Shown piece after piece: positions 8,252-16,437 of a stretch of 64,000 nucleotides of DNA. Source of the stretch: Streptomyces sp. TBY4 (GTDB lineage: Bacteria; Actinomycetota; Actinomycetes; Streptomycetales; Streptomycetaceae); NCBI RefSeq assembly GCF_024213195.1, contig NZ_JANAVF010000003.1:333420-397419 (forward strand), given 5' to 3'. The translations under genes were made by a program, and so were the position numbers. How positions within the stretch are numbered: the stretch's first letter is position 1; every line of letters begins with the position of its first letter. The notes below the pieces were generated by a model. The model was not told the origin of the DNA and made no database searches. It saw only the letters and a list, made by a program, of their open reading frames with translations.

Positions 8252-9261
8252 CCACGGTGGCGGTGAAGCCGCCGGCCGCGAAGCCGGCGACCATGGCCCA
8301 GGCCCTGAACCGGGCGATGCGCGACGCGATGGCCGAGGACCCCACGGTCCACGTGATGGGCGAGGACGTCGGAGCGCTCGGCGGGGTCTTCCGCATCACG
8401 GACGGGCTCGCGAAGGAATTCGGCGAGGACCGCTGTACGGACACCCCCCTCGCGGAGGCCGGCATCCTCGGCGCGGCCGTCGGCATGGCCATGTACGGGC
8501 TGCGGCCGGTCGTGGAGATGCAGTTCGACGCCTTCGCGTACCCGGCTTTCGAGCAGCTGATCTCGCACGTGGCGAAGATGCGCAACCGGACCAAGGGCGC
8601 GATGCCGCTCCCGATCACGATCCGGGTGCCGTACGGCGGCGGGATCGGCGGCGTGGAGCACCACTGCGACTCCTCCGAGGCCTACTACGTGGCCACGCCC
8701 GGGCTCACCGTCGTCACCCCGGCGACGGTCGAGGACGCGTACGGACTGCTGCGCGCCTCCATAGCCAGCGACGACCCGGTGATCTTCCTGGAGCCGAAGC
8801 GGCTGTACTGGTCCAAGGCCGACTGGTCGCCCGAGGCGCCCGCGGCGGTCCCCGGCATCGGCGAGGCACTCGTCCGGCGGACCGGCACGAGCGCGACGCT
8901 GATCACCTACGGCCCCTCCCTGCCGGTGTGCCTGGAGGCGGCCGAGGCGGCGCGCGAGGAGGGCTGGGACCTGGAGGTCGTGGACCTGCGCTCGCTGGTC
9001 CCCTTCGACGAGGAGACCGTCGTGGCCTCCGTACGCCGGACCGGGCGCGCGGTGGTGGTCCACGAGGCCGGCGGCTTCGGCGGACCGGGCGCGGAGATCG
9101 CCGCCCGTATCTCGGAGCGGTGCTTCCACCACCTGGAGGCCCCCGTCCTGCGGGTCACCGGCTTCGACATCCCCTATCCGCCGCCGATGCTGGAGAAGCA
9201 CCACCTGCCCGGCGTGGACCGGATCCTGGACACGGTGGCCCGTCTGCAGTGGGAGAACTGA
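8248..9261 (+). CDS. bkdB: Branched-chain 2-oxoacid dehydrogenase E1 component, beta subunit (operon A)
   Basis: A 337-residue beta subunit of the alpha2-beta2 E1. The transketolase pyrimidine-binding domain covers residues 17-190 (VMGEDVGALGGVFRIT, DTPLAEAGILGAAVGMA), and the C-terminal transketolase domain includes VVHEAGGFGGPGAEIAARI. The N-terminus has a short Ala/Pro/Lys extension (residues 1-14) absent from the operon B copy. Overlaps: ATGA with bkdA upstream and TGATG with bkdC downstream, so the three subunits form one coupled operon. Confidence 0.9.
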   Translation: MTTVAVKPPAAKPATMAQALNRAMRDAMAEDPTVHVMGEDVGALGGVFRITDGLAKEFGEDRCTDTPLAEAGILGAAVGMAMYGLRPVVEMQFDAFAYPAFEQLISHVAKMRNRTKGAMPLPITIRVPYGGGIGGVEHHCDSSEAYYVATPGLTVVTPATVEDAYGLLRASIASDDPVIFLEPKRLYWSKADWSPEAPAAVPGIGEALVRRTGTSATLITYGPSLPVCLEAAEAAREEGWDLEVVDLRSLVPFDEETVVASVRRTGRAVVVHEAGGFGGPGAEIAARISERCFHHLEAPVLRVTGFDIPYPPPMLEKHHLPGVDRILDTVARLQWEN

Positions 9262-10625
9262 TGCCGCAGGTCATGGAGTTCAAGCTGCCCGACCTGGGTG
9301 AAGGGCTGACCGAGGCGGAGATCGTCCGCTGGCTGGTGGCGGTCGGCGACGTCGTCGCCATCGACCAGCCCGTCGTCGAGGTCGAGACGGCCAAGGCGAT
9401 GGTGGAGGTGCCCTGCCCGTACGGCGGCGTGGTCACCGCCCGCTTCGGCGAGGAGGGGACGGAACTGCCCGTCGGCGCACCGCTGATCACGGTGGCCGTG
9501 GGTGCGCAGTGCGCGCCGGCCGATGCCGTCGCCCCCGAGGGGGCCCAGGGTTCCGCGAACGCGCCCCGGCCCCTGATCGGTTACGGCTCGGACGATTCAC
9601 GTCCGGCGCGTCGGAGGCGGGTGCGACCCGGCTCCGCCGCGCCGGGGGCGGCTCCCGCGGCTCCGGCTCCGGCCGCGGTCGCGGTGGTCACGGCACCACC
9701 CGTCACGGCACCGCCCGTCACGGCACCGGCGGCCGCCGCACCGGCCGTCGTCGCCGGGCCGGTGCCGGTCATCTCGCCGCTGGTGCGCAAGCTGGCGCGG
9801 GACCACGGGGTGGACCTGCGCGCCCTGCGCGGCTCCGGGCCCGAGGGGCTGATCCTGCGGGCGGACGTCGAGGCGGCGCTGCGCGCACCGGAGCCGGCTC
9901 CGTCGGCGCCCGTTGCTGTCTCCGCCGCGCCGGAGGGCGCCACGCGGATCCCCCTCAAGGGGGTGCGCGGGGCGGTCGCGGACAAGCTGTCGCGCAGCCG
10001 GCGCGAGATTCCGGACGCCACCTGCTGGGTGGACGCGGACGCCACCGAGCTGATGGCGGCCCGGGCGGCGATGAACGCCGCGGGCGGCCCGAAGATCTCG
10101 GTGCTCGCGCTGCTCGCCCGGATCTGCACGGCGGCGCTGGCCCGGCACCCGGAGCTCAACTCCACGGTGGACCTGGCGGCGAACGAGATCGTCCGGCTGC
10201 CGGCCGTGCACCTGGGCTTCGCCGCGCAGACGGAGCGGGGCCTGATGGTTCCGGTGGTCCGGGACGCGCAGGCGCGCAGTGCGGAGTCGCTGTCGGCGGA
10301 GTTCGCGCGGCTCACGGAGCTGGCGCGGGCGGGGAAGCTGGCTCCGGCCGATCTCACCGGTGGCACCTTCACCCTGAACAACTACGGGGTGTTCGGGGTC
10401 GACGGCTCCACGCCGATCATCAACCATCCCGAGGCGGCGATGCTTGGTGTGGGGCGGATCATTGCGAAGCCGTGGGTGCACCAAGGGGAGCTGGCGGTGA
10501 GGCAGGTCGTCCAGCTGTCGCTGACCTTCGACCACCGGGTGTGCGACGGCGGGACCGCGGGCGGCTTCCTGCGGTACGTCGCCGACTGCGTCGAGTCCCC
10601 CTCGGTACTGCTGCGCAGCCTGTAG
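9261..10625 (+). CDS. bkdC: Branched-chain 2-oxoacid dehydrogenase E2 (dihydrolipoyl acyltransferase, operon A)
   Basis: A 454-residue E2 core protein that moves the acyl group from E1 to CoA. Domains in order: one lipoyl domain with the lipoylated Lys in VETAKAMVEV (about residue 46); a long Ala/Pro/Thr-rich hinge (residues 85-165) that includes repeated TAPPV units; the peripheral subunit-binding domain VRKLARDHGVDLRALRGSGPEG...DVEAAL (about residues 175-210); and the catalytic domain ending in FDHRVCDGGTAGGFL, which holds the HxxxDG active-site motif. It starts at the A of the bkdB stop codon. The dihydrolipoyl dehydrogenase (E3) is not nearby. Confidence 0.9.
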   Translation: MPQVMEFKLPDLGEGLTEAEIVRWLVAVGDVVAIDQPVVEVETAKAMVEVPCPYGGVVTARFGEEGTELPVGAPLITVAVGAQCAPADAVAPEGAQGSANAPRPLIGYGSDDSRPARRRRVRPGSAAPGAAPAAPAPAAVAVVTAPPVTAPPVTAPAAAAPAVVAGPVPVISPLVRKLARDHGVDLRALRGSGPEGLILRADVEAALRAPEPAPSAPVAVSAAPEGATRIPLKGVRGAVADKLSRSRREIPDATCWVDADATELMAARAAMNAAGGPKISVLALLARICTAALARHPELNSTVDLAANEIVRLPAVHLGFAAQTERGLMVPVVRDAQARSAESLSAEFARLTELARAGKLAPADLTGGTFTLNNYGVFGVDGSTPIINHPEAAMLGVGRIIAKPWVHQGELAVRQVVQLSLTFDHRVCDGGTAGGFLRYVADCVESPSVLLRSL

Positions 10626-10680
10626 CTCCGCGCGGGGTGGCCGGCCCTGCGGGGCGGAGTCCCCTACCCACCCTTCGCCC

Positions 10681-10829
10681 GTTCCCCGGGGCTGCGCCCC
10701 GGACCCCCTCGGGGGCTCCGCCCCCGGACCCGGTCCTCAAACGCCGGCGAGGCTGAATTTTCCCGGCGGAGCCGGAAAATCCAGCCCGTCCGGCGTTTGA
10801 GGACCGGGTCCGGGCGGAGCCCGGGGAAC
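10681..10829. terminator. Large palindromic repeat element between convergent bkdC and quinone oxidoreductase
   Basis: A nested inverted repeat nearly 150 bp long. The outer arms are GTTCCCCGGG at 10681 and CCCGGGGAAC ending at 10829. The inner arms carry CTCAAACGCCGG (10736-10747) and its reverse CCGGCGTTTGAG (10790-10801), and GGCTGAATTTTCCCGGC faces GCCGGAAAATCCAGCC across a short loop. It lies between genes that converge, so it likely acts as a bidirectional terminator. It belongs to the same repeat family as the copies near 1.0 and 16.3 kb. Confidence 0.75.
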
Positions 10830-10888
10830 GGTGGAAGGGCGGGCAGGGGAACTCCGCCCCGCGCAGCGGCGGCCGGGGGCCGGGCGGC

Positions 10889-11866
10889 TCAGGTGGTCAG
10901 GAGGAGTTTGCCCACGTGGGTGCTCGCCTCCAGGACGCGGTGGGCCTCCGGTGCCTCGCTCATCGGGTAGGTCGCGTGCACCACCGGGTGGATGCGGCCC
11001 GCCGCGATCAGGGGCCATACGTGTTCGCGTACGGCCGCGACGATCGCCGCCTTCTCCTCCAGGGGGCGCGCGCGGAGCGTGGTGGCGGTGATCGCCGCCC
11101 GCTTCGCCAGCAGGGCGGCCAGGTTCAGTTCCGCCTTGATGCCGCCCTGGAGCCCGATGATCGCGAGGCGGCCGTTCACGGCCAGCGCGTCCACGTTCCG
11201 GGTCAGGTACTTCGCGCCCATGATGTCCAGGATCACGTCCGCCCCGGCGCCGCCCGTGGCCGCCCGGATCTCCTCGACGAAGTCCTGCTCGCGGTAGTCG
11301 ATCAGGATGTCGGCGCCCAGCTCGGCGCAGCGCGCCAGCTTCTCCTTGCCGCCGGCCGTCACCGCGACCCGCGCGCCCACCGCCTTCGCGAGCTGGATCG
11401 CCATCGTTCCGATGCCGCTCGATCCGCCGTGCACCAGCAGGGTTTCGCCCGGGCGCAGCCCGGCCACCATGAACACGTTCGACCAGACCGTGGAGACGAC
11501 CTCCGGCAGGGCCGCCGCCGTCACCAGGTCCACGCCCGCCGGTACCGGCAGCAGCTGGCCCGCCGGGACGGCCACCCGCTGCGCGTACCCGCCGCCGGAG
11601 AGCAGCGCGCACACCTCGTCTCCGACCGACCAGCCGGACACCCCGGCCCCGATCGCGGAGATCCGCCCGGAGCACTCCAGGCCGGGATGGGGCGAGGCGC
11701 CGGGCGGCGGGTTGTAGAAGCCCTGCCGCTGCAGGACGTCGGCGCGGTTCACGGCGCTCGCCGCCACCTCGACGAGGACCTCGCCGTCTCCGGCCACCGG
11801 GTCGGGTGCGTCGGCCCACACCAGGGCCTCGGGGCCGCCGGGCTGTTCGATGGTGATCGCATGCAT
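10889..11866 (-). CDS. NAD(P)H quinone oxidoreductase, PIG3/Qor type (zinc-independent MDR)
   Basis: A 325-residue medium-chain reductase that should pass electrons from NADPH to quinones. The GroES-like N-terminus (EVLVEVAASAVNRADVLQRQG, HPGLECSGRI) lacks the catalytic zinc Cys pattern, and the Rossmann motif is LVHGGSSGIGTMAIQLAKA (about residues 142-160). The pattern GFYNPPPGASPHPGLECSG is typical of PIG3-like quinone oxidoreductases. It stands alone, ends toward the large palindrome at 10.7 kb and starts 135 bp from the divergent 12002 gene. A housekeeping detoxifying role is inferred. Confidence 0.85.
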   Translation of the reverse strand: MHAITIEQPGGPEALVWADAPDPVAGDGEVLVEVAASAVNRADVLQRQGFYNPPPGASPHPGLECSGRISAIGAGVSGWSVGDEVCALLSGGGYAQRVAVPAGQLLPVPAGVDLVTAAALPEVVSTVWSNVFMVAGLRPGETLLVHGGSSGIGTMAIQLAKAVGARVAVTAGGKEKLARCAELGADILIDYREQDFVEEIRAATGGAGADVILDIMGAKYLTRNVDALAVNGRLAIIGLQGGIKAELNLAALLAKRAAITATTLRARPLEEKAAIVAAVREHVWPLIAAGRIHPVVHATYPMSEAPEAHRVLEASTHVGKLLLTT

Positions 11867-12001
11867 GGCCGGAGGCTACCGCGCGGATCGCCCGTCAAGT
11901 GGAACATCACGGGCTGGTGAAACCGGTGGGGATCGGCATGCGGCGGGCTGTATGACTCTTCTTGCCGGGGGACGCACGCCCACGAGTGGAGGACCGTACG
12001 C

Positions 12002-12673
12002 ATGAGCAGCAGTTCAGCAGCCGGTGGCGGCGGTGGCACGAGTCCCACGCCGCCTTCGGGGCCGTCCGGGACGGGCAGGGGCGGGCGGCGAGGATCCGGT
12101 ACGCGGTTAGGGGAGTGGGCCGCCCTGATCTCCGCCGTCGCGGCGGTGGCGGGTGTGGCCCTGGGCTTCCTCGGTCTGCCCGCACTCATCAAGTCGCCCA
12201 CGGCGCGGCCCGTCCCGACCGAGACCGTGTACGTCACCGTGACCCCGAGCGCGCCTGCGGCACCGGGGCCCGGACCGTCGGCCTCCGGCCCCGGGGCGAG
12301 CACACCGCCGCCGCCCCCGGGCGCCACCACCACACTCACCTTGCCCAAGGCCTACGGGTTCCGCCTGCGGGAGGCCGTGCCGGTCGTCGAACGCGTCTCC
12401 AAAGCACTGGACTTCTACCGCGACTCCTCCAACTCGGTGTGGGCGGACAACGGCGGGCGGATCGTCGCCCTCGAACCCCGGGAGCCCGGAACCCTCGACA
12501 CGTGCAGGGCGGTGACCCGTTTCGTCGAGAAGATCCCGATCGAGTCGCTCCAGACGGGCGCGCGGTTCTGCTTCGAGACCGGCAAGGGCGCCCTCGCCCT
12601 GGTGGAGGTCCCGAAGGACGGAGACGCCGGCGGCTTCGTGGTCCTCAACGTCACCCTGCTGGGGACGCGTTAG
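12002..12673 (+). CDS. Membrane-anchored hypothetical protein
   Basis: A 223-residue protein of unknown function. A Gly/Ser/Pro/Arg-rich cytoplasmic start (residues 1-38) is followed by one hydrophobic segment (WAALISAVAAVAGVALGFLGL, about 39-59), a Pro/Ala/Gly-rich spacer and an extracellular domain from about residue 110. The exported part contains two Cys (LDTCRAV and ARFCFE) that could form a disulphide. GGAGG lies a few bases upstream of the ATG. It converges on the K+ channel with a 7-bp gap. No family was recognised. Confidence 0.7.
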   Translation: MSSSSAAGGGGGTSPTPPSGPSGTGRGGRRGSGTRLGEWAALISAVAAVAGVALGFLGLPALIKSPTARPVPTETVYVTVTPSAPAAPGPGPSASGPGASTPPPPPGATTTLTLPKAYGFRLREAVPVVERVSKALDFYRDSSNSVWADNGGRIVALEPREPGTLDTCRAVTRFVEKIPIESLQTGARFCFETGKGALALVEVPKDGDAGGFVVLNVTLLGTR

Positions 12674-12680
12674 GGACGGC

Positions 12681-13781
12681 CTAGTCCACCGGACCCAGGA
12701 CCACCGGCGGGACGGCCGTCGGGGCGGCGCGGACGATCGTGATCACTCGGTCCGTCAGCTGCAGGGGGCTCGCGTGCGGATCGTCGTACGGGAGCAGGCG
12801 GTGGCCGCGCAGGACGCTGACGACCAGGTCGTCGGTGTCCCGGACCGATTTGCCGACCTCCGCCCGGTTCACCGGACGCTCGATCAGGTCCAGTCCGCTG
12901 CCCTGCTGGATGAGGTCCTCCATCACGGTGCCCGCGCTCGGGCTGAGCACCGAGAGCCCGAGCAGCCGGCCCGCCGCGCTCGCGCTCGTGATGACCGCGT
13001 CAGCGCCCGACTGCTTCAGCAGCGGGGCGTTCTCCTCTTCCCGGACGGCCGCCACGATCTTCGCGCCGCGGTTGAGCTGGCGTGCCGTCAGGGTGACCAG
13101 CACCGCCGTGTCGTCGCGCTGGGTGGCGATGACGATCTGACGGGCCTTCTGGATCTCGGCGCGCAGCAGGACTTCGGAGCGCGTGGCGTCGCCGACGACC
13201 CCGGTGAACCCCTCCGCGTTGGCGATGTCGATCACCTTCGCGCTGGGGTCGACGATGACGATCTGCTCCCTGCTGAGGCCGGTGGCCAGCAGGGTCTGCA
13301 GGGCGGAGCGGCCCTTCGTGCCGAAGCCGACGACGACCGTGTGGTCACGCAAGTTCTTCCTCCAGCGGCTGAGCCGCCACTCTTCCCTGGTGCGTTCGGT
13401 GAGCACTTCCAGGGTGGTGCCGACCAGGATGATCAGGAACAGCACGCGCAGCGGGGTGATCAGCAGGACGTTGACCAGCCGCGCGCTGTCGCTGTACGGG
13501 ACGATGTCGCCGTAGCCGGTCGTCGACAGGGTGACGGTCGCGTAGTAGACGCAGTCGAGGAAGTCGACCTTGTTGTTGGCGTTGTCGTGGTAGCCGTCGC
13601 GGTCGATCCACACGATCAGGACCGTCAGGGCCATCACGAACAGGGCCATCAGCAGGCGCCGGGAGACCTGTCGGAGCGGCTTCTCCACGATGCGCTTGGG
13701 CAGTTTGATGCGGCGCGAGACGAGCTTCTCGTCGGCGCCGCGCGCCATCGCGTCGGATCCGTGAAGTTTCACGTGAAACAT
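12681..13781 (-). CDS. Potassium channel with TrkA-N and TrkA-C regulatory domains
   Basis: A 366-residue RCK-type potassium channel. One hydrophobic segment (LLMALFVMALTVLIVWIDRDG), a pore loop with the selectivity filter TTGYGDIVPYSD (about residue 92) and a second segment (LVNVLLITPLRVLFLIILVG) make a two-TM pore. A TrkA-N Rossmann domain (DHTVVVGFGTKGRSALQTLL) and a TrkA-C domain follow, which gate by nucleotide or ligand. The start at 13781 overlaps the end of moeA by 13 bp, and an exact parS palindrome covers that overlap; the encoded MFHVK comes from it. The alternative ATG at 13748 lacks a visible ribosome site. Confidence 0.82.
   Translation of the reverse strand: MFHVKLHGSDAMARGADEKLVSRRIKLPKRIVEKPLRQVSRRLLMALFVMALTVLIVWIDRDGYHDNANNKVDFLDCVYYATVTLSTTGYGDIVPYSDSARLVNVLLITPLRVLFLIILVGTTLEVLTERTREEWRLSRWRKNLRDHTVVVGFGTKGRSALQTLLATGLSREQIVIVDPSAKVIDIANAEGFTGVVGDATRSEVLLRAEIQKARQIVIATQRDDTAVLVTLTARQLNRGAKIVAAVREEENAPLLKQSGADAVITSASAAGRLLGLSVLSPSAGTVMEDLIQQGSGLDLIERPVNRAEVGKSVRDTDDLVVSVLRGHRLLPYDDPHASPLQLTDRVITIVRAAPTAVPPVVLGPVD
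13766..13781. other. parS site (ParB-binding palindrome), 15/16 match
   Basis: AGTTTCACGTGAAACA contains the perfect 14-bp core GTTTCACGTGAAAC that ParB binds in Streptomyces and many other bacteria. It lies exactly where the end of moeA overlaps the start of the K+ channel gene, so it is read as protein in both. Such sites cluster around oriC in streptomycetes (known), which supports an origin-proximal location. Confidence 0.9.
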
Positions 13782-15109
13782 CCCCCCGAGGCCCACGGGA
13801 GATCGAGGATCTCCAACTCCTGCCCGGACCGCGCCCCGTTCGGGGGTACGACGGCCAGCGCGTCCGCGGCGGCCACCCCGCGGAGCATCGCCGGCCCGTT
13901 GTAGCGCAGCGGTACGGCATGGTCCTCGGTCAGCAGGACCGGTACGAGCCGGGTGTCGTGCGGGTGACCCGGTACGTCGCCCTCCACGGGCACCGCGTAC
14001 CGGGGGCGCGGGCGCCGTCCGGCGAGGGTGCGCAGCAGCGGTTCGGCGAGCGTGAGCAGCCCGGAGACGGCGGCCAGCGGGTTGCCGGGCAGCCCCACCA
14101 GGTGGCGGACCGGATCCCGGCCGGAGGCCCCGCCGGCGATGCGGGCCAGCAGCATCGGGTGCCCGGGACGTACGGCCACCCCGTCGACGAGCAGGACCGC
14201 GCCGGCCTTGTCGAGCACGGGGTGGACGTGGTCGACGGGGCCGGAGGCGGTGCCGCCGGTGGTGATGAGCACGTCGGCGGTGGAGCCGGTGACGGCCGCC
14301 AGCAGGGCTTCGGCGCCCGCCGGGTCGTCGCCGAGCCGCCGGACCGAGACCACCTCGGCGCCGAGCCGGGTCAGCCAGGGGCCCAGCATGGGGCTCAGGG
14401 CGTCGCGGATGAGGCCGTCGTGCGGGGGGCCTTCGGTGAGCAGTTCGTCGCCCAGGACCAGGATCTCCACGCGCGGCCGGGGGCGGGTGGTGAGCTCGTC
14501 GTACCCGGCGGCCGCGGCGAGCCCGAGGACGGCGGGGGTCACCAGGGACCCGGCGGGCAGCAGCAGGTCGCCGGAGCGGCATTCCTGGCCGCGCGGGCGG
14601 ATGTCCTGGCCGGTGGCCACGGGCCGCTGCGCGTACAGCAGGGTGCCGGCCTCGCGGGAATGCTCGCTGCGGATCACGGCGGTGGTGTCCGCCGGGATCC
14701 GGGCACCGGTGGCGATCCGTACGGCCTCGCCGTCCGCGAGAGGAGCGGGGCGGTCGCTGCCGGCCAGCGCGCTCTCGCCGGTGCGGATGGTCCAGGGCCC
14801 GGGTCCGGCGACGGCCCAGCCGTCCATCGCGGAGGTGTCGAAGGAGGGCAGGTCGCCCAGGGCGTCGAGGGGCGCGGCCAGCACCTCGCCGAGGGCGGCC
14901 GGCAGGGGGACCCGGTGGGTGCGGCCGGGGACGCCCGCACCGGCGCGGGCGGCGGCCTCCCGGGCCCGGGCCCAGGCCGAGGCGCGGTGGCCGCCGCCGG
15001 CGCCTGCGGAGGCGCCCGCGGTGCCGGCGTCGGGGCGGGGGGCGCGGCTGACCAGGGCCAGGGCCTGGTCGAGGGCGCGGTCGGCGTCGGTGCCGGGGTC
15101 GGCGGTCAT
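13769..15109 (-). CDS. moeA: Molybdopterin molybdotransferase MoeA
   Basis: A 446-residue MoeA that inserts molybdate into adenylated molybdopterin during molybdenum cofactor synthesis. Motifs: FDTSAMDGWAVAG (about residue 94), IRPRGQECRSGDLLL, ITTGGTASGPVDHVHPVL and LVGLPGNPLAAVSGLL. The N-terminal ~45 residues are Ala/Gly-rich and variable. Its start overlaps the end of mobA by 4 bp, so the two are one operon. The last codons (GCFT) and stop fall in a parS palindrome that also holds the start codon of the next gene. Confidence 0.9.
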   Translation of the reverse strand: MTADPGTDADRALDQALALVSRAPRPDAGTAGASAGAGGGHRASAWARAREAAARAGAGVPGRTHRVPLPAALGEVLAAPLDALGDLPSFDTSAMDGWAVAGPGPWTIRTGESALAGSDRPAPLADGEAVRIATGARIPADTTAVIRSEHSREAGTLLYAQRPVATGQDIRPRGQECRSGDLLLPAGSLVTPAVLGLAAAAGYDELTTRPRPRVEILVLGDELLTEGPPHDGLIRDALSPMLGPWLTRLGAEVVSVRRLGDDPAGAEALLAAVTGSTADVLITTGGTASGPVDHVHPVLDKAGAVLLVDGVAVRPGHPMLLARIAGGASGRDPVRHLVGLPGNPLAAVSGLLTLAEPLLRTLAGRRPRPRYAVPVEGDVPGHPHDTRLVPVLLTEDHAVPLRYNGPAMLRGVAAADALAVVPPNGARSGQELEILDLPWASGGCFT

Positions 15110-16014
15110 CCGGAGCCGGTCGCTTCGGGACCGGCGGCCTCGCGGCCGGCTGCTTCCGCGGCCTCGCCCTCCGCGGCCCAGCGCAGGGCCAGTTCGGCGG
15201 CCTTGCGGGAGGCCTCGGCCACGGCCTGCGCGGGGTCGGCGCCGGTGGCTTCGGCGTGGGCGGCCGCGTAGCCGACGAGGAAGGTCGTCAGGGGGGCGGC
15301 GGGCCGGGCGACGCCGTGGGCGGCGTCACGGGCGAGGTCGAGCAGGGTCTTGGTGTCGACGGCGACGTCGATGCCCAGCTCGTTCTTGACGGCGGTGATC
15401 CATTGCTCCAGCACGGTTCCATGCTCTCTGATTCGGGCGCGGGCGGCGGCGAGATCGTCCCAGGTGTCGCAGTCGAAGGAGGCGAGCGGCGCCGCCGCGG
15501 TGACCGGGGTGAGGTCGAGTTCGGCGGTGAGGGCGCGCAGGGGGAGGCCGTTCACCGAGCCGTGTTCGGTGGCCAGCAGGGCGATTTCCCTGCGCAGGGG
15601 TTCGGCGCGGTACGCGGCGACCAGGGGCTGGTCGCGGCCGCCCGGGTCCCGGAGCAGGGCTCCGTCGCGGGTGTGGTGCTCGGGCGCGTCGAGGGCGCGG
15701 AGCAGGGAGTGGACCGTGTCCCGGTCCAGGAACGGCAGGTCGGCGGAGAGTACGAGGACCAGCGGGGCGGTGGTGTGCCGCAGCCCGGCGTCCAGCGCGG
15801 CGAGGGGGCCGCCGCCGGGGGGGTCCTCCCGGGCCCAGCGCACGGGGCGGGCGGTGTGCCTGCGGCCGGCGACCACGACGGTGGTGGCGGCGTCTTCGCA
15901 GGCCGCGAGGACGCGGTCGAGGAGGGGGCGGCCGCCCACCAGGAGGCCGGGTTTGTCGGCTCCGCCGAGTCGGCTTGCGGCGCCGCCGGCCAGGACGATG
16001 GCGTCGTAGGTCAT
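15106..16014 (-). CDS. mobA: Molybdenum cofactor guanylyltransferase-like MobA fused to a DUF6457-like domain
   Basis: A 302-residue protein in two parts. Residues 1 to about 195 are a nucleotidyltransferase: the MobA signature LAGGAASRLGGADKPGLLVGG, LSADLPFLDRDTV with the metal-binding Asp, and FDCDTWDDLAAAR near the end of the domain. Residues about 200-275 (EQWITAVKNELGIDVAVDTKTLLDLARDAAHGV) form a separate helical domain resembling DUF6457, often found beside Moco genes in actinobacteria. A Glu/Ala-rich tail follows. It probably attaches GMP to the cofactor. It is the first gene of the mobA-moeA pair, reading away from the repeat region at 16.0-16.4 kb. Confidence 0.83.
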   Translation of the reverse strand: MTYDAIVLAGGAASRLGGADKPGLLVGGRPLLDRVLAACEDAATTVVVAGRRHTARPVRWAREDPPGGGPLAALDAGLRHTTAPLVLVLSADLPFLDRDTVHSLLRALDAPEHHTRDGALLRDPGGRDQPLVAAYRAEPLRREIALLATEHGSVNGLPLRALTAELDLTPVTAAAPLASFDCDTWDDLAAARARIREHGTVLEQWITAVKNELGIDVAVDTKTLLDLARDAAHGVARPAAPLTTFLVGYAAAHAEATGADPAQAVAEASRKAAELALRWAAEGEAAEAAGREAAGPEATGSG

Positions 16015-16124
16015 TCCCCGAGTATGCGGGGGGTCGGGGCCGGATGGGCTGCGGCGTTTACCGGGTTCTTACCCGGTGTCCCGGCCGGGGTGGGTCGGCG
16101 GCTGCGCCTGCCGGTTCGGCTGCC

Positions 16125-16216
16125 GCTGCGCGGGGCGGAGTCCCCGCGGCGACCCTTGCTGCTGCGCGGGGCTGGAGTCCCCGCTGCGACCCTTGCTGCT
16201 GCGCGGGGCTGTCCCC
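16125..16216. repeat. Tandem 36/37-bp GC-rich repeat
   Basis: Units beginning GCTGCGCGGGGC and ending CGACCCTTGCT lie at 16125-16160 and 16161-16197, with a partial third at 16198-16216. The tract sits just upstream of two copies of the CTCAAACGCCGG element, in a stretch without genes between mobA and bpa. Confidence 0.8.
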
Positions 16217-16437
16217 TACCCGCCCTTCGCCCGTTCCCCGGGCGCTGCCCGGACCCGGTCCTCAAACGCCGGACGGGCTGGGGGTACCGGGCTGCGCCCG
16301 GACCCCTTCGGGGCTCCGCCCCGGACCCCGGTCCTCAAACGCCGGACGGCTGAAAAGACAAACCCCGGCCGGTTGGAAGGGTGAACCCCGGCCGGGGATG
16401 GGTGCGGGGCCGCCCGTGGGCGGCCCCGGGGGGTGGG
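16217..16437. repeat. Two tandem copies of the CTCAAACGCCGG palindromic element; no gene
   Basis: The interval 16015-16437 has no credible gene. It carries CCGGACCCGGTCCTCAAACG at 16249-16268 and CCGGACCCCGGTCCTCAAAC at 16321-16340, each with GC-rich stem-loops on the side facing mobA. They belong to the same family as the elements near 1.0 and 10.7 kb. A weak hairpin with CCGGCCGGGG nearby lies at the 3' end of bpa and may be its terminator. Confidence 0.7.
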
